The notes below the pieces were generated by a model. That model saw only the letters and a list, made by a program, of their open reading frames with translations, had not been told where the DNA came from and made no database searches. The translations under genes were made by a program, and so were the position numbers. 10,857 nt of DNA from Deltaproteobacteria bacterium (GTDB taxonomy: Bacteria; Desulfobacterota; BSN033; UBA1163): NCBI GenBank assembly GCA_016875255.1, contig VGRU01000112.1, forward strand, positions 1-10,857. Reading direction: 5' to 3'. Each line of letters starts with the position of its first letter. Position 1 is the stretch's first letter. Below are positions 1-6,193 of this stretch, in pieces.

Positions 1-2
1 TC

Positions 3-95
3 AGCGGGGTTTTCTTAATTATTATCGGTATCCTTTTTTTAACTGACACCTTCCGTGAGATCAACATCTTTTTCAACCTCTTAGCCAATTCCTAA
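3..95 (+). CDS. C-terminal end of a membrane protein, probably CcdA-like (partial)
   Basis: Only the last 30 codons and the TAA stop are in the window; the start lies to the left. The peptide begins SGVFLIIIGILFLTDTF and ends in NLLANS. It shows one hydrophobic helix (about residues 3-13 of the visible part) followed by a short amphipathic tail. The pattern G-x-x-L-I-I-I-G-I-L-x-L-T followed by a short tail is what CcdA/DsbD-type thiol-disulfide electron carriers have at their last transmembrane helix, so a cytochrome c biogenesis CcdA family protein is the best guess. The fragment is too short to be sure, and another polytopic membrane protein is possible. It converges on lptG. Confidence 0.45.
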   Translation, partial: SGVFLIIIGILFLTDTFREINIFFNLLANS

Positions 96-114
96 CCCTC
101 GACTTTGTCGAGGG
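96..114 (+). terminator. Perfect 8-bp hairpin directly after the stop codon
   Basis: CCCTCGAC (96-103) and GTCGAGGG (107-114) pair perfectly around a TTT loop and begin at the base after the TAA of the upstream gene. There is no run of T after it, so it is not a textbook intrinsic terminator. It could act as a 3'-end stabiliser or as a terminator helped by other factors. Confidence 0.45.
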
Positions 115-160
115 AAACTCGAAATTCGAATGCCGGGCGAAGCGTCCTCTTAGGACCAAT

Positions 161-245
161 TCGAAACAAATCCGAATGTTCAAACCCCAAATTTTAAACT
201 TTTTGTTTTGAACATTTGGAATTCTAACATTTGAGATTGTTTCGA
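161..245. repeat. Long imperfect inverted repeat in the convergent spacer
   Basis: Outer arms TCGAAACAA (161-169) and TTGTTTCGA (237-245) pair perfectly. Inner arms TCCGAATGTTCAAA (171-184) and TTTGAACATTTGGA (207-220) pair over 14 bases with one G-T. Bases 221-236 are an unpaired insertion. The word AAATCCGAA (168-176) returns inverted at 248-256 and 262-270. The block fills the space between the convergent ends of the CcdA-like gene and lptG. It is AT-rich, has no credible ORF, and looks like a decayed intergenic repeat that may also serve as a bidirectional transcription end. Confidence 0.55.
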
Positions 246-273
246 TATTCGGATTTCGTGCTTCGGATTTAAA

Positions 274-1368
274 TTATTGTCGGATGCTCGTCAGGGTAAA
301 GATTCCGGCGAGACCAAAGAGGAGGGTTGGAGCCCAGGCGGCGAGAAAAGGAGGAAGAACCCCCGATTTTCCGAAGGAGAGAAAGACATAGAAGATCACC
401 CCATAAGCAAATCCGATCATGACGCTGATTCCGATACTCAATGCCACCCCTCCTGATCGACCGGTTTTCAGGGCAAATGGAATACCGATCAAAACCATAA
501 TCAGGTTTAAAAACGGATAGGAAAGTTTCGCGTAGAGGTCCGTTAGATACCGGGTTGTATCATAACCAGAGACCTGGATCCTCTGGATATAGTTACGGAG
601 TTCGGTGTAGCTCATCTCCCCTGCCTTACGTTCGATCCTCTGGAAAGATTCCCAGTCCTCCTGAAAATCAAACTCCTGTTCAGCGAAGGGGATTGTTTTA
701 ATTGTTTCCTCCGACTTAAATTCCCGGATCGCCCCCTGAAAGAGTTTCCATTTTCCATCAATCCATCTTGCTTCCCGGGCATCGATTCGACGGGTGCAAT
801 GAAACTGGTCATCAAATTGATAGAGGGTGATTCCCTTTAATATTTTTTCCTTTGCATCTAAGAGTTGAATATTGAAGATGCCGCGGTCACCATAATACCA
901 GATCTTGTAATTTTTAAAGAAACTGGTTTGCTGTTCCTTCCGCACTTTAACCGAAAGAAGATGCCGAGTCTGCTGATTGGTCAGGGGGACAAGATATTCG
1001 TTTCCCAGGAATGAGAAGAAACTGATGATGAGCGCGATGATAAATAAAGGAATCGTAATTCGATAGAGACTGACCCCTCCAGCCTTCATGGCGGTAATTT
1101 CGCTGTGGCGAGAGAGAGTCCCGAGGGTGAGAAGAATTGAGAGCAAAACCGCATAGGGAAGGGTCCATTGGAAGATCACTTCTGGGGTCTTATAGAGGAG
1201 ATATTCAAAGATGAGGAGAAAAGGGGCCTGGTATTTGATGAAGGTATCCACCTTCTGAAAGAAAAGGACGACAATATAGATGAGGATCAAACCACTCAGA
1301 CTGAGAAGGAAGACCTTCAGGTATTCCCGGATGACATAACGGTGCAGGACCCAATAGTTTTCAAACAT
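274..1368 (-). CDS. lptG: LPS export ABC transporter permease LptG
   Basis: This is a 364-residue inner-membrane permease of the YjgP/YjgQ family (LptF/LptG). With LptF and the ATPase LptB, the pair extracts lipopolysaccharide from the inner membrane and passes it to LptC and the periplasmic bridge. Hydrophobic segments lie near residues 16-38, 53-82 and 104-126, then a largely polar periplasmic (jellyroll-type) region at about 127-280, then segments near 283-300, 305-332 and 340-360. The family's conserved cytoplasmic loop is clear: RHSEITAMKAGGVSLYRI (87-104). Length is normal. The ATG lies inside the last codons of lptF (8-base overlap), so translation is probably coupled; only a weak AAGGG (1379-1383, reverse strand) precedes it. 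The second position in the pair and the absence of a C-terminal extension favour LptG over LptF. Confidence 0.9.
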   Translation of the reverse strand: MFENYWVLHRYVIREYLKVFLLSLSGLILIYIVVLFFQKVDTFIKYQAPFLLIFEYLLYKTPEVIFQWTLPYAVLLSILLTLGTLSRHSEITAMKAGGVSLYRITIPLFIIALIISFFSFLGNEYLVPLTNQQTRHLLSVKVRKEQQTSFFKNYKIWYYGDRGIFNIQLLDAKEKILKGITLYQFDDQFHCTRRIDAREARWIDGKWKLFQGAIREFKSEETIKTIPFAEQEFDFQEDWESFQRIERKAGEMSYTELRNYIQRIQVSGYDTTRYLTDLYAKLSYPFLNLIMVLIGIPFALKTGRSGGVALSIGISVMIGFAYGVIFYVFLSFGKSGVLPPFLAAWAPTLLFGLAGIFTLTSIRQ

Positions 1369-2542
1369 CTTTGAAGAGCCCTTTCCACTTCCGCTGGATG
1401 AAATCGAATGCCTCCGTCATCCAGACCAGGGGTTTAAATGGAGATTCCTTTGACGCCTTGATGAGGAGGAAGATTCCAAAGACTCCAAAAAGGATGTTGG
1501 GAGCCCATCCCGCCAGAAATGGGGGGATCGCTTTTTTGATGGCGAAAATTTCCGAGGCGGTGAGCGAGACATAATAGGCCAGCAGGATGAGAAGGCTGAG
1601 AACAAATCCGTAGGACCTTCCCGAGCGACTGGGCTGAATTCCCAGCGGAATTCCGAGCAGACCGAAGACCAGACAGGAGAAAGGGATGGCAAATCGCTTA
1701 TGGAGTTCGACCTCCTGGGGAGTGATATCCTCCCCCAATGACCTTCTCTTATCGATCCTTTCTTTGATATCGTCAATCGACATCTCGTGTTCCCTCAGTT
1801 TCTTTCCCATCGCAGCGAAAGTCTTTGACAGTTCGAGCTTGATGTCATAGGTGTCAAATTGCATTTTTTGATAGATATTCGTCCGGGGTTCAAAGCGGTG
1901 AATGTCTCCGCTGAGGAGCCGGAGGGTGACCTCCTGAGATTTCGGATTGCTGGCAAGAAAACCCTCCTTGGCAAAGATGGTATTGACCTTCTCCTTATCC
2001 CGCTCATCATAGATGAGAATGCCCTCCATCTTCTTCCCCTGGATTGGAACTTTATCGACATAGAGGACAAATCCATCAAAGACATCGTTGAAGACCCGTT
2101 CTTTGATTTCAATATCCGCCTTGGATTGAGCCATCAGGTAGAGCGTTGCCTTGAATCCGCGGTTTCCCCATGGGAGGCCATAGATGACCAGGAAGGTGGT
2201 AAGCAGATAGGTCCCGACAGAAAAAAGGAGAACGGGAAGATAGAGCTGATAAAGACTTATTCCGGAGGCTTTAAAGGCGGTGATTTCGCTGTCGCCTGAA
2301 AGCCTTCCGAAGGAGAGGAGAAGGCCCAGAAGGAAAGCCATCGGAATAGTGAAGATGAGGAACGAGGGGGAGATAAAAAGAAGGAGCATAAGAATCTGTG
2401 AAAGGCTGACTCCCCGGGTCACAATCAGTTCAATCAGCTTTAAAATTTTATCCATCAGAAGGATCACAGTGAAGGTCATCAGTCCGATGAGAAAGATCGG
2501 GAAGATTTCTTTCAGGATATAAAGACAGGTGGTCTTTTTCAT
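1361..2542 (-). CDS. lptF: LPS export ABC transporter permease LptF
   Basis: This 393-residue partner of LptG has the same family plan. Helices lie near residues 12-32, 48-78 and 98-122, a periplasmic domain at about 125-282, then helices near 284-302, 311-332 and 340-362. The family loop GDSEITAFKASGISLYQL (83-100) is intact. A roughly 30-residue charged and aromatic C-terminal tail follows the last helix. The start is fixed by an in-frame TAA three codons upstream of the ATG, so no longer form is possible. No Shine-Dalgarno precedes the ATG, and a strong promoter sits only a few bases upstream (separate entry). The gene is first in a two-gene operon with lptG. lptB, lptC and lptA are not in this window. 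Confidence 0.9.
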   Translation of the reverse strand: MKKTTCLYILKEIFPIFLIGLMTFTVILLMDKILKLIELIVTRGVSLSQILMLLLFISPSFLIFTIPMAFLLGLLLSFGRLSGDSEITAFKASGISLYQLYLPVLLFSVGTYLLTTFLVIYGLPWGNRGFKATLYLMAQSKADIEIKERVFNDVFDGFVLYVDKVPIQGKKMEGILIYDERDKEKVNTIFAKEGFLASNPKSQEVTLRLLSGDIHRFEPRTNIYQKMQFDTYDIKLELSKTFAAMGKKLREHEMSIDDIKERIDKRRSLGEDITPQEVELHKRFAIPFSCLVFGLLGIPLGIQPSRSGRSYGFVLSLLILLAYYVSLTASEIFAIKKAIPPFLAGWAPNILFGVFGIFLLIKASKESPFKPLVWMTEAFDFIQRKWKGLFKDV

Positions 2543-2550
2543 TTCAGTTT

Positions 2551-2579
2551 ATTCTAAGAAAGAGGGGAGAGGATGTCAA
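2551..2579 (-). promoter_or_regulatory. Near-consensus sigma70-type promoter of lptF-lptG
   Basis: Read on the minus strand, TTGACA (2579-2574) is separated by 17 bases from TAGAAT (2556-2551), five of six matches to TATAAT. Transcription would begin around 2544-2545, only two or three bases before the lptF ATG at 2542, so the message would be nearly leaderless. This agrees with the lack of a Shine-Dalgarno. It is assigned from the motif only. Confidence 0.65.
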
Positions 2580-2626
2580 CCCTTCCAGTTCTGAGATTTC
2601 TGAGGCGTAGGAGGATGGTTCAACGC

Positions 2627-2655
2627 TTGACAAATTCTTATGGATGGATTAGTGT
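2627..2655 (+). promoter_or_regulatory. Promoter of the initiator tRNA gene
   Basis: A perfect TTGACA (2627-2632) is followed after 17 bases by TAGTGT (2650-2655), a poor -10 that keeps the first TA and the final T. The predicted start is around 2662, four bases before the mature tRNA 5' end. The position and the perfect -35 support the call; the -10 is weak. It diverges from the lptF promoter with about 50 bases between their -35 boxes. Confidence 0.5.
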
Positions 2656-2665
2656 TATCACAAAT

Positions 2666-2742
<77 letters not shown>

Positions 2743-2750
2743 ATGACGAG

Positions 2751-2785
2751 ATAGGGGTTGCAGAAAGTGTGGCCCCTATTTTTTT
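2751..2785 (+). terminator. Intrinsic terminator of the tRNA gene
   Basis: ATAGGGG (2751-2757) pairs with CCCCTAT (2773-2779). The stem can continue through three G-T wobbles and two Watson-Crick pairs to a five-base loop, and T-rich sequence runs to 2785. It stands eight bases after the encoded CCA. This is a classic rho-independent terminator. Confidence 0.85.
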
Positions 2786-2786
2786 A

Positions 2787-2814
2787 TTGACAGGCAGGCA
2801 GGTTTCCCTATAAT
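2787..2814 (+). promoter_or_regulatory. Consensus sigma70-type promoter of the MBL-fold gene
   Basis: Perfect TTGACA (2787-2792) and perfect TATAAT (2809-2814) are separated by 16 bases. The -35 box begins two bases after the T-run of the tRNA terminator. Transcription should start near 2821, leaving a leader of about 43 bases with GAGGAG (2851-2856) seven bases before the ATG. Confidence 0.75.
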
Positions 2815-2863
2815 TTGTTGATAAAAGGGCGTTGATCTCCACCAATCGTCGAGGAGAATCACC

Positions 2864-3631
2864 ATGAGAATTAAGGTATTGGGATGTTCGGGCGGAGAGT
2901 TTCCAGGACGTAAACCCTCCGGCTTCCTTTTGGATGATAAGATCCTGTTTGATGCAGGGAGTCTGACCAAATCGCTGGATATCAGAGGACAGAGGAGGAT
3001 TGAGACCATCTTTATCACCCATGCCCATCTCGATCACGTCATCGGCATCCCCTTCCTTTTAGACAATATCATTGTTAGCAATATCTGGCATAGAGTGAAT
3101 ATCATCGCTATTCCGCAAGTCGTGAGAGCGATTCAGAAGAATATCCTGAATAATTCGATCTGGCCCGATTTTACTGCCATTCCAAATATCGGGAATGGAG
3201 TGGTCGGATTCATCGACCTGAAACCCAATCGGTCCATTAAGGTCGATGGTTACACGGTCACCCCCTATCGGGTTCACCACTCTGTTCCTGCGGCAGGGTA
3301 TCTCATTGAGAGCGAAAAGAGAAAGAAGGTCTTTTATACGGGCGATACAGGTCCAACGGGTTCGACCTGGGAGAAATTAAAAGGCAAAAGGATTGATTGC
3401 CTGATCATCGAAGTTTCATTTCCGGAAAGGATGGAGGGGCTGGCTCTTAAAACAGGGCATTTAACTCCTGGGCTTTTGAAGAAGGAGCTTGCCAAGATGG
3501 ATCCCCTTCCTGGGAAAATTTATGTGACTCACCTGAAACCCCAATATTTTAAGACCATCAAGCAAGAGCTCCTCGGGCTTGGGGTGAAGCGTCTCCGACT
3601 ATTAAAAGATGGGGAAACGATCAGGATATAA
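2864..3631 (+). CDS. MBL-fold metallohydrolase, class-II cyclic-nucleotide phosphodiesterase-like
   Basis: This 255-residue soluble protein has no signal peptide. The metallo-beta-lactamase fold is shown by the metal motif H53-A-H55-L-D57-H58, H139 in the VHHSVPAAGY stretch, D161 in YTGDTG, and H223 in YVTHLKP, i.e. the full set for a two-metal centre. The signature HAHLDHVIGIPFLL resembles class-II 3',5'-cyclic-nucleotide phosphodiesterases (HxHLDHxxG), so hydrolysis of a cyclic nucleotide or another phosphodiester is plausible. RNase Z-like or other MBL hydrolase roles are not excluded. The start is supported by GAGGAG seven bases upstream. It is transcribed alone from its own strong promoter, so the neighbours give no hint of substrate. 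MBL fold: sure; substrate: unsure. Confidence 0.8.
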   Translation: MRIKVLGCSGGEFPGRKPSGFLLDDKILFDAGSLTKSLDIRGQRRIETIFITHAHLDHVIGIPFLLDNIIVSNIWHRVNIIAIPQVVRAIQKNILNNSIWPDFTAIPNIGNGVVGFIDLKPNRSIKVDGYTVTPYRVHHSVPAAGYLIESEKRKKVFYTGDTGPTGSTWEKLKGKRIDCLIIEVSFPERMEGLALKTGHLTPGLLKKELAKMDPLPGKIYVTHLKPQYFKTIKQELLGLGVKRLRLLKDGETIRI

Positions 3632-3678
3632 CCCTTTTCGCTTCCAAGCCTCTTCATAAAGTCGTTGAGTATGGTTTG

Positions 3679-3894
3679 CTATTTCGTTTCAGCAGAAGTA
3701 TCTTCCTTTTTCAGGTCCAGTTTCGATTTGATCTCACTGAAGTAATAGAGGAGAACCCCCAGACCGATCAAGATTAAAAGGATGGGGAACATTCCTTTAA
3801 AAACGGCGATGAACATTGGCCACCAGCAGACCAGCAGAAGGACTCCCAGGATGGCGACCACGACCCCTGCAATGATTCCGACCACATTCGACAT
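3679..3894 (-). CDS. Small two-helix membrane protein, function unknown
   Basis: This is a 71-residue protein beginning MSNVVGIIAGVV. Two hydrophobic helices lie near residues 5-27 and 34-52, joined by a short loop with a WWP motif, and a charged Lys/Glu/Asp tail (about 54-71) follows. I do not recognise the family; the glycine-rich helix pair vaguely recalls the membrane parts of small stress-response proteins. The start is chosen as the ATG at 3894: AGGAGG (3908-3903 on the minus strand) lies eight bases upstream. An upstream in-frame GTG at 3903 overlaps that ribosome site and cannot be the start. A possible weak promoter (TTGACT at 3959-3954, TAATTC 17 bases later) lies upstream. The gene is convergent with the MBL gene and divergent from the iclR-type gene. 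Confidence 0.65.
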   Translation of the reverse strand: MSNVVGIIAGVVVAILGVLLLVCWWPMFIAVFKGMFPILLILIGLGVLLYYFSEIKSKLDLKKEDTSAETK

Positions 3895-4072
3895 CACCCT
3901 CACCTCCTATTTCAAATAAGCTCAGCAGGAGAATTAGCAAATGATAGGATGGAAGTCAAGGCATATTCCTTCCCGAAGAGGTTCATCTCCCCGACTATTT
4001 TCCCATTCCCCATTTTTTTCTTGACAAAACCATTTGGCTCTGTTAAGGGTATTCTCATATTTTGGCAATAGG

Positions 4073-4089
4073 TTGTTAAAATATAACAA
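4073..4089. promoter_or_regulatory. Candidate operator palindrome at the start of the IclR-type gene
   Basis: TTGTTA (4073-4078) and TAACAA (4084-4089) form a perfect inverted repeat around five bases, and the pair 4080/4082 is also symmetric, giving a 17-base pseudo-palindrome. Its last base is the A of the ATG start codon. IclR-family repressors bind palindromes of this size near their own promoters, so autoregulation is plausible. A TTGACA stands at 4021-4026 but has no good -10 at normal spacing. A weaker pair TTGGCT (4034-4039)/CATATT (4057-4062), 17 bases apart, is another option for the promoter. Confidence 0.4.
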
Positions 4090-4901
4090 TGGCGATCAAC
4101 CAGTCTCTTGCCCATGGATTGAATATCCTGCTCCTCTACGAGGCTTCTACACCTCTATTTACGGTTTCCGAAATCTCGAAACGCCTCGGATACAGCCAGA
4201 GCAAGACCTACCGCCTGGTCAGGACATTGACCCAGTACGATCTTCTCAGAGAGGAGAATGGGACGGCTCAGTACTCTCTTGGTTTGAATGCCCTGCGATT
4301 AGGCCTGCTGGCTAAAGGCCAGTTCAATCTCGCCAACCTTGCCAAACCTTTTATGAAGGAGCTGTCTCTCCGGACGAAAGAGACCGTTCTTCTCACTGCC
4401 GTAAACGGAACAAGAGGAGTGGTTCTCGAAAGGGTGGAGAGCGAAGAGCCTGTCCGCTTTTCAATCTTCCAGCCGGGGGTGACTCTTCCCCTTCATTGCG
4501 GGGCTTCAAGCAAAATCCTGATGGCACATCTCCCGGAGGAGGAATGGGATCACATCATCGCCAAAGAGGGTTTGAGGCGGTACACTCCCCATACCCTCAC
4601 AGAGGCCGAATCGCTCAAGGCTCATCTGAGACAGATTCGGAAGAGGGGGGTCGCCTTCAGCGATCAGGAGGCGGACCGGGATGTGAGAGCAGTGGCCGCC
4701 CCCATTTTGGACCCCATCGGTGAATTGATCGCAGGATTGAGCATAGCAGGCCCTGTTTATCGAATCAGTAAACGGAGAGTGGGCGAACTGATCAAACTGG
4801 TCATGGAGTATAGCCAAAAGATCTCGTCACAATTAAGTAAGGCGTCCAACATTGCTGCTCGAGGGGGTAGCAAAAATATTCAAAGGAAAAGGAGGGTATG
4901 A
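4089..4901 (+). CDS. IclR-family transcriptional regulator
   Basis: This 270-residue protein has an N-terminal winged helix-turn-helix (about residues 1-65; recognition region SEISKRLGYSQSKTYRLVRT at 27-46) and a C-terminal IclR effector-binding domain (about 80-250). Recognisable effector-domain stretches are LPLHCGASSKILMA (133-146) and RGVAFSDQEADRDVRAVAAP (186-205). A basic tail of about 15 residues follows the domain. Members respond to small organic acids and control aromatic, glyoxylate or ureide catabolism. The stop codon overlaps the region of the next gene's start, so this regulator is cotranscribed with the ABC importer that it probably controls. No Shine-Dalgarno precedes the ATG; alignment with the family's usual N-terminus (short lead, then the helix QSLAHGLNILLL) supports this start. 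Confidence 0.9.
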   Translation: MAINQSLAHGLNILLLYEASTPLFTVSEISKRLGYSQSKTYRLVRTLTQYDLLREENGTAQYSLGLNALRLGLLAKGQFNLANLAKPFMKELSLRTKETVLLTAVNGTRGVVLERVESEEPVRFSIFQPGVTLPLHCGASSKILMAHLPEEEWDHIIAKEGLRRYTPHTLTEAESLKAHLRQIRKRGVAFSDQEADRDVRAVAAPILDPIGELIAGLSIAGPVYRISKRRVGELIKLVMEYSQKISSQLSKASNIAARGGSKNIQRKRRV

Positions 4902-4903
4902 AG

Positions 4904-6076
4904 ATGAAGTTTCTTTATCGAAAGATGGTTCTTTTTCTTTTTTTAGCGGTTTCCATCCTTTTGATCACCTCAAGCGGATGGGCACAATCGAAGGTGGTGA
5001 AGATCGGTTTCATCGGTCCTCTCACCGGACCCAATGCGGCGCAGGGAGTGGGGGCGAGAAATGCGTTTGATCTCGCCATTCGCGAGGCAAATGCTTCCGG
5101 AAAATACCCTTACAAAGTTGAGATGGTGGCTCTGGACGATGCCTCTGATCCCGCAACCGGTGTAGCCGCTGCGCTCAAACTCGTCTCTGACCCAGCCGTA
5201 GTGGCGGCAAGTGGCCATTGGAACAGCCCGGTGGCCCTGGCTACGATCCATATCTTTCACACTTACAAGATTCCCTTCATCGTATGGGGGGCAATCCATC
5301 CCGACATCACCGGCTTCTATAAATATCCGGGGGTCAATCGTGTGGCTCCTACCCTGATCCAGGAGAACGGCCCCCTCTGTGACTGGGTGATCGGGGAACT
5401 GGGATATAAGAATTTTTCCATCATTTCGGATACGAGCAGTTATGGAGAGATGAACCTCAAAGCCTTCAGGCCTATGGCAGAGGGCAAGGGAGCGAAGATT
5501 CTTTCCGTGGACAGCGTTACCGTAGGGACAACAGACTTCCGTCCAATCCTGACGAAGGTCAAGGGCCTCAATCCGGACGCCGTCTATTTTGGCGGGGTGG
5601 TGATGGAGGGAGCGCTCATCCGGGATCAGATGGAGAAGGTGGGCCTGAAGAAACTGTTCTTTGCCATTTCGGGGATTAAAGACGATAAATTTTTAGAAGT
5701 AGCCGGTCCATCGGCAGAAGGGGTAGTGACCATTAAACCTGGAAAACCCATTGATAAGCTCGAAGGGGGAACAAAGTTTCTTAAGGCCTATGAGGGAGCT
5801 GGATACCGGGAACCCTTTGGCGCCTATGGTCCTAACGCCTACGACTCAGCAGGGATTATTCTCGAAACCATTTCAAAAACCGGACCGGACGATAAAGGGG
5901 CAATGGCCAAATATATTCGGGGAATCAAATATAAAGGTCTCATGGGCGAAACCAGTTTTGATGCGACCGGTCAGACAACCAATCTCATGGTCAGCCGATT
6001 CGTCGGGCAGGGCGGCAAGTGGATCACCTGGGAAGAATCAGATTATGCCAAGGGAGCGCGTAAACTCCCTAAATAG
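4904..6076 (+). CDS. Branched-chain-amino-acid-type ABC transporter substrate-binding protein (LivK-like)
   Basis: This is a 390-residue periplasmic binding protein of the Peripla_BP_6/LivJ-LivK group. A Sec signal peptide covers about residues 1-27 (charged start, long Leu/Phe core, cleavage after GWA). There is no lipobox cysteine, so it should be free in the periplasm. The first strand KVVKIGFIGPLTGPNAAQG is typical of the family. Two starts are possible. ATG 4898 overlaps the regulator's stop (ATGA) but has AGGAGG (4890-4895) only two bases away. ATG 4904, two codons later, has it at eight bases and is preferred. It captures the ligand for the LivHMGF complex. Family members bind leucine-like amino acids, but also amides, urea and aromatic acids; with IclR and a molybdenum hydroxylase next door the ligand is probably not a branched-chain amino acid. 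Confidence 0.9.
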   Translation: MKFLYRKMVLFLFLAVSILLITSSGWAQSKVVKIGFIGPLTGPNAAQGVGARNAFDLAIREANASGKYPYKVEMVALDDASDPATGVAAALKLVSDPAVVAASGHWNSPVALATIHIFHTYKIPFIVWGAIHPDITGFYKYPGVNRVAPTLIQENGPLCDWVIGELGYKNFSIISDTSSYGEMNLKAFRPMAEGKGAKILSVDSVTVGTTDFRPILTKVKGLNPDAVYFGGVVMEGALIRDQMEKVGLKKLFFAISGIKDDKFLEVAGPSAEGVVTIKPGKPIDKLEGGTKFLKAYEGAGYREPFGAYGPNAYDSAGIILETISKTGPDDKGAMAKYIRGIKYKGLMGETSFDATGQTTNLMVSRFVGQGGKWITWEESDYAKGARKLPK

Positions 6077-6090
6077 TGGATTCAATCTTT

Positions 6091-6113
6091 TGCCTAACCC
6101 CTCGGGCATTTTT
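6091..6113 (+). terminator. Weak terminator-like hairpin after the binding-protein gene
   Basis: TGCC (6091-6094) pairs with GGCA (6105-6108), with one further T-G wobble, and five T residues (6109-6113) follow. The stem is short, so it would stop only some transcripts. That would suit partial termination between the highly needed binding protein and the permeases. Confidence 0.35.
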
Positions 6114-6160
6114 CCCTTCACTCCTCCCTCTTTCCGGTCTTGGAAATGAGGAGTGAAGGG
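6114..6160 (+). repeat. Perfect 13-bp inverted repeat between livK and livH
   Basis: CCCTTCACTCCTC (6114-6126) and GAGGAGTGAAGGG (6148-6160) pair without mismatch. Inside, TTTCC (6131-6135) and GGAAA (6142-6146) form a second stem around a six-base loop. No T-run follows. In RNA this would be a very stable hairpin, of the kind that protects the 3' end of an upstream binding-protein message from exonucleases. It lies wholly before the livH ribosome site at 6178-6186. Confidence 0.8.
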
Positions 6161-6193
6161 ACTGAAAATGATTTGTCAGGAAGGAGAATCGGA

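Noticed and set aside
1168..1374. 68-residue plus-strand frame opposite lptG
   Set aside because: It is antisense to a conserved permease gene, is acidic and repetitive in composition, and has no ribosome site or known motif.
3895..3903. GTG start at 3903 for the small membrane protein
   Set aside because: The codon overlaps the AGGAGG ribosome site. ATG 3894 is eight bases from that site.
4021..4026. TTGACA as the -35 box for the IclR-type gene
   Set aside because: No acceptable -10 box occurs 15-19 bases downstream (only TTAAGG-like sequence), so I did not list it as a promoter.
4898..4903. ATG 4898 as start of the binding-protein gene
   Set aside because: It makes an attractive ATGA overlap with the regulator's stop, but AGGAGG is only two bases away; ATG 4904 is at eight bases. 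This is not fully excluded.
6140..6193. Longer livH reading from TTG at 6140
   Set aside because: It would start inside the inverted-repeat loop and lacks a ribosome site at proper spacing. GTG 6194 has AGGAAGGAG seven bases upstream and gives the usual family N-terminus.
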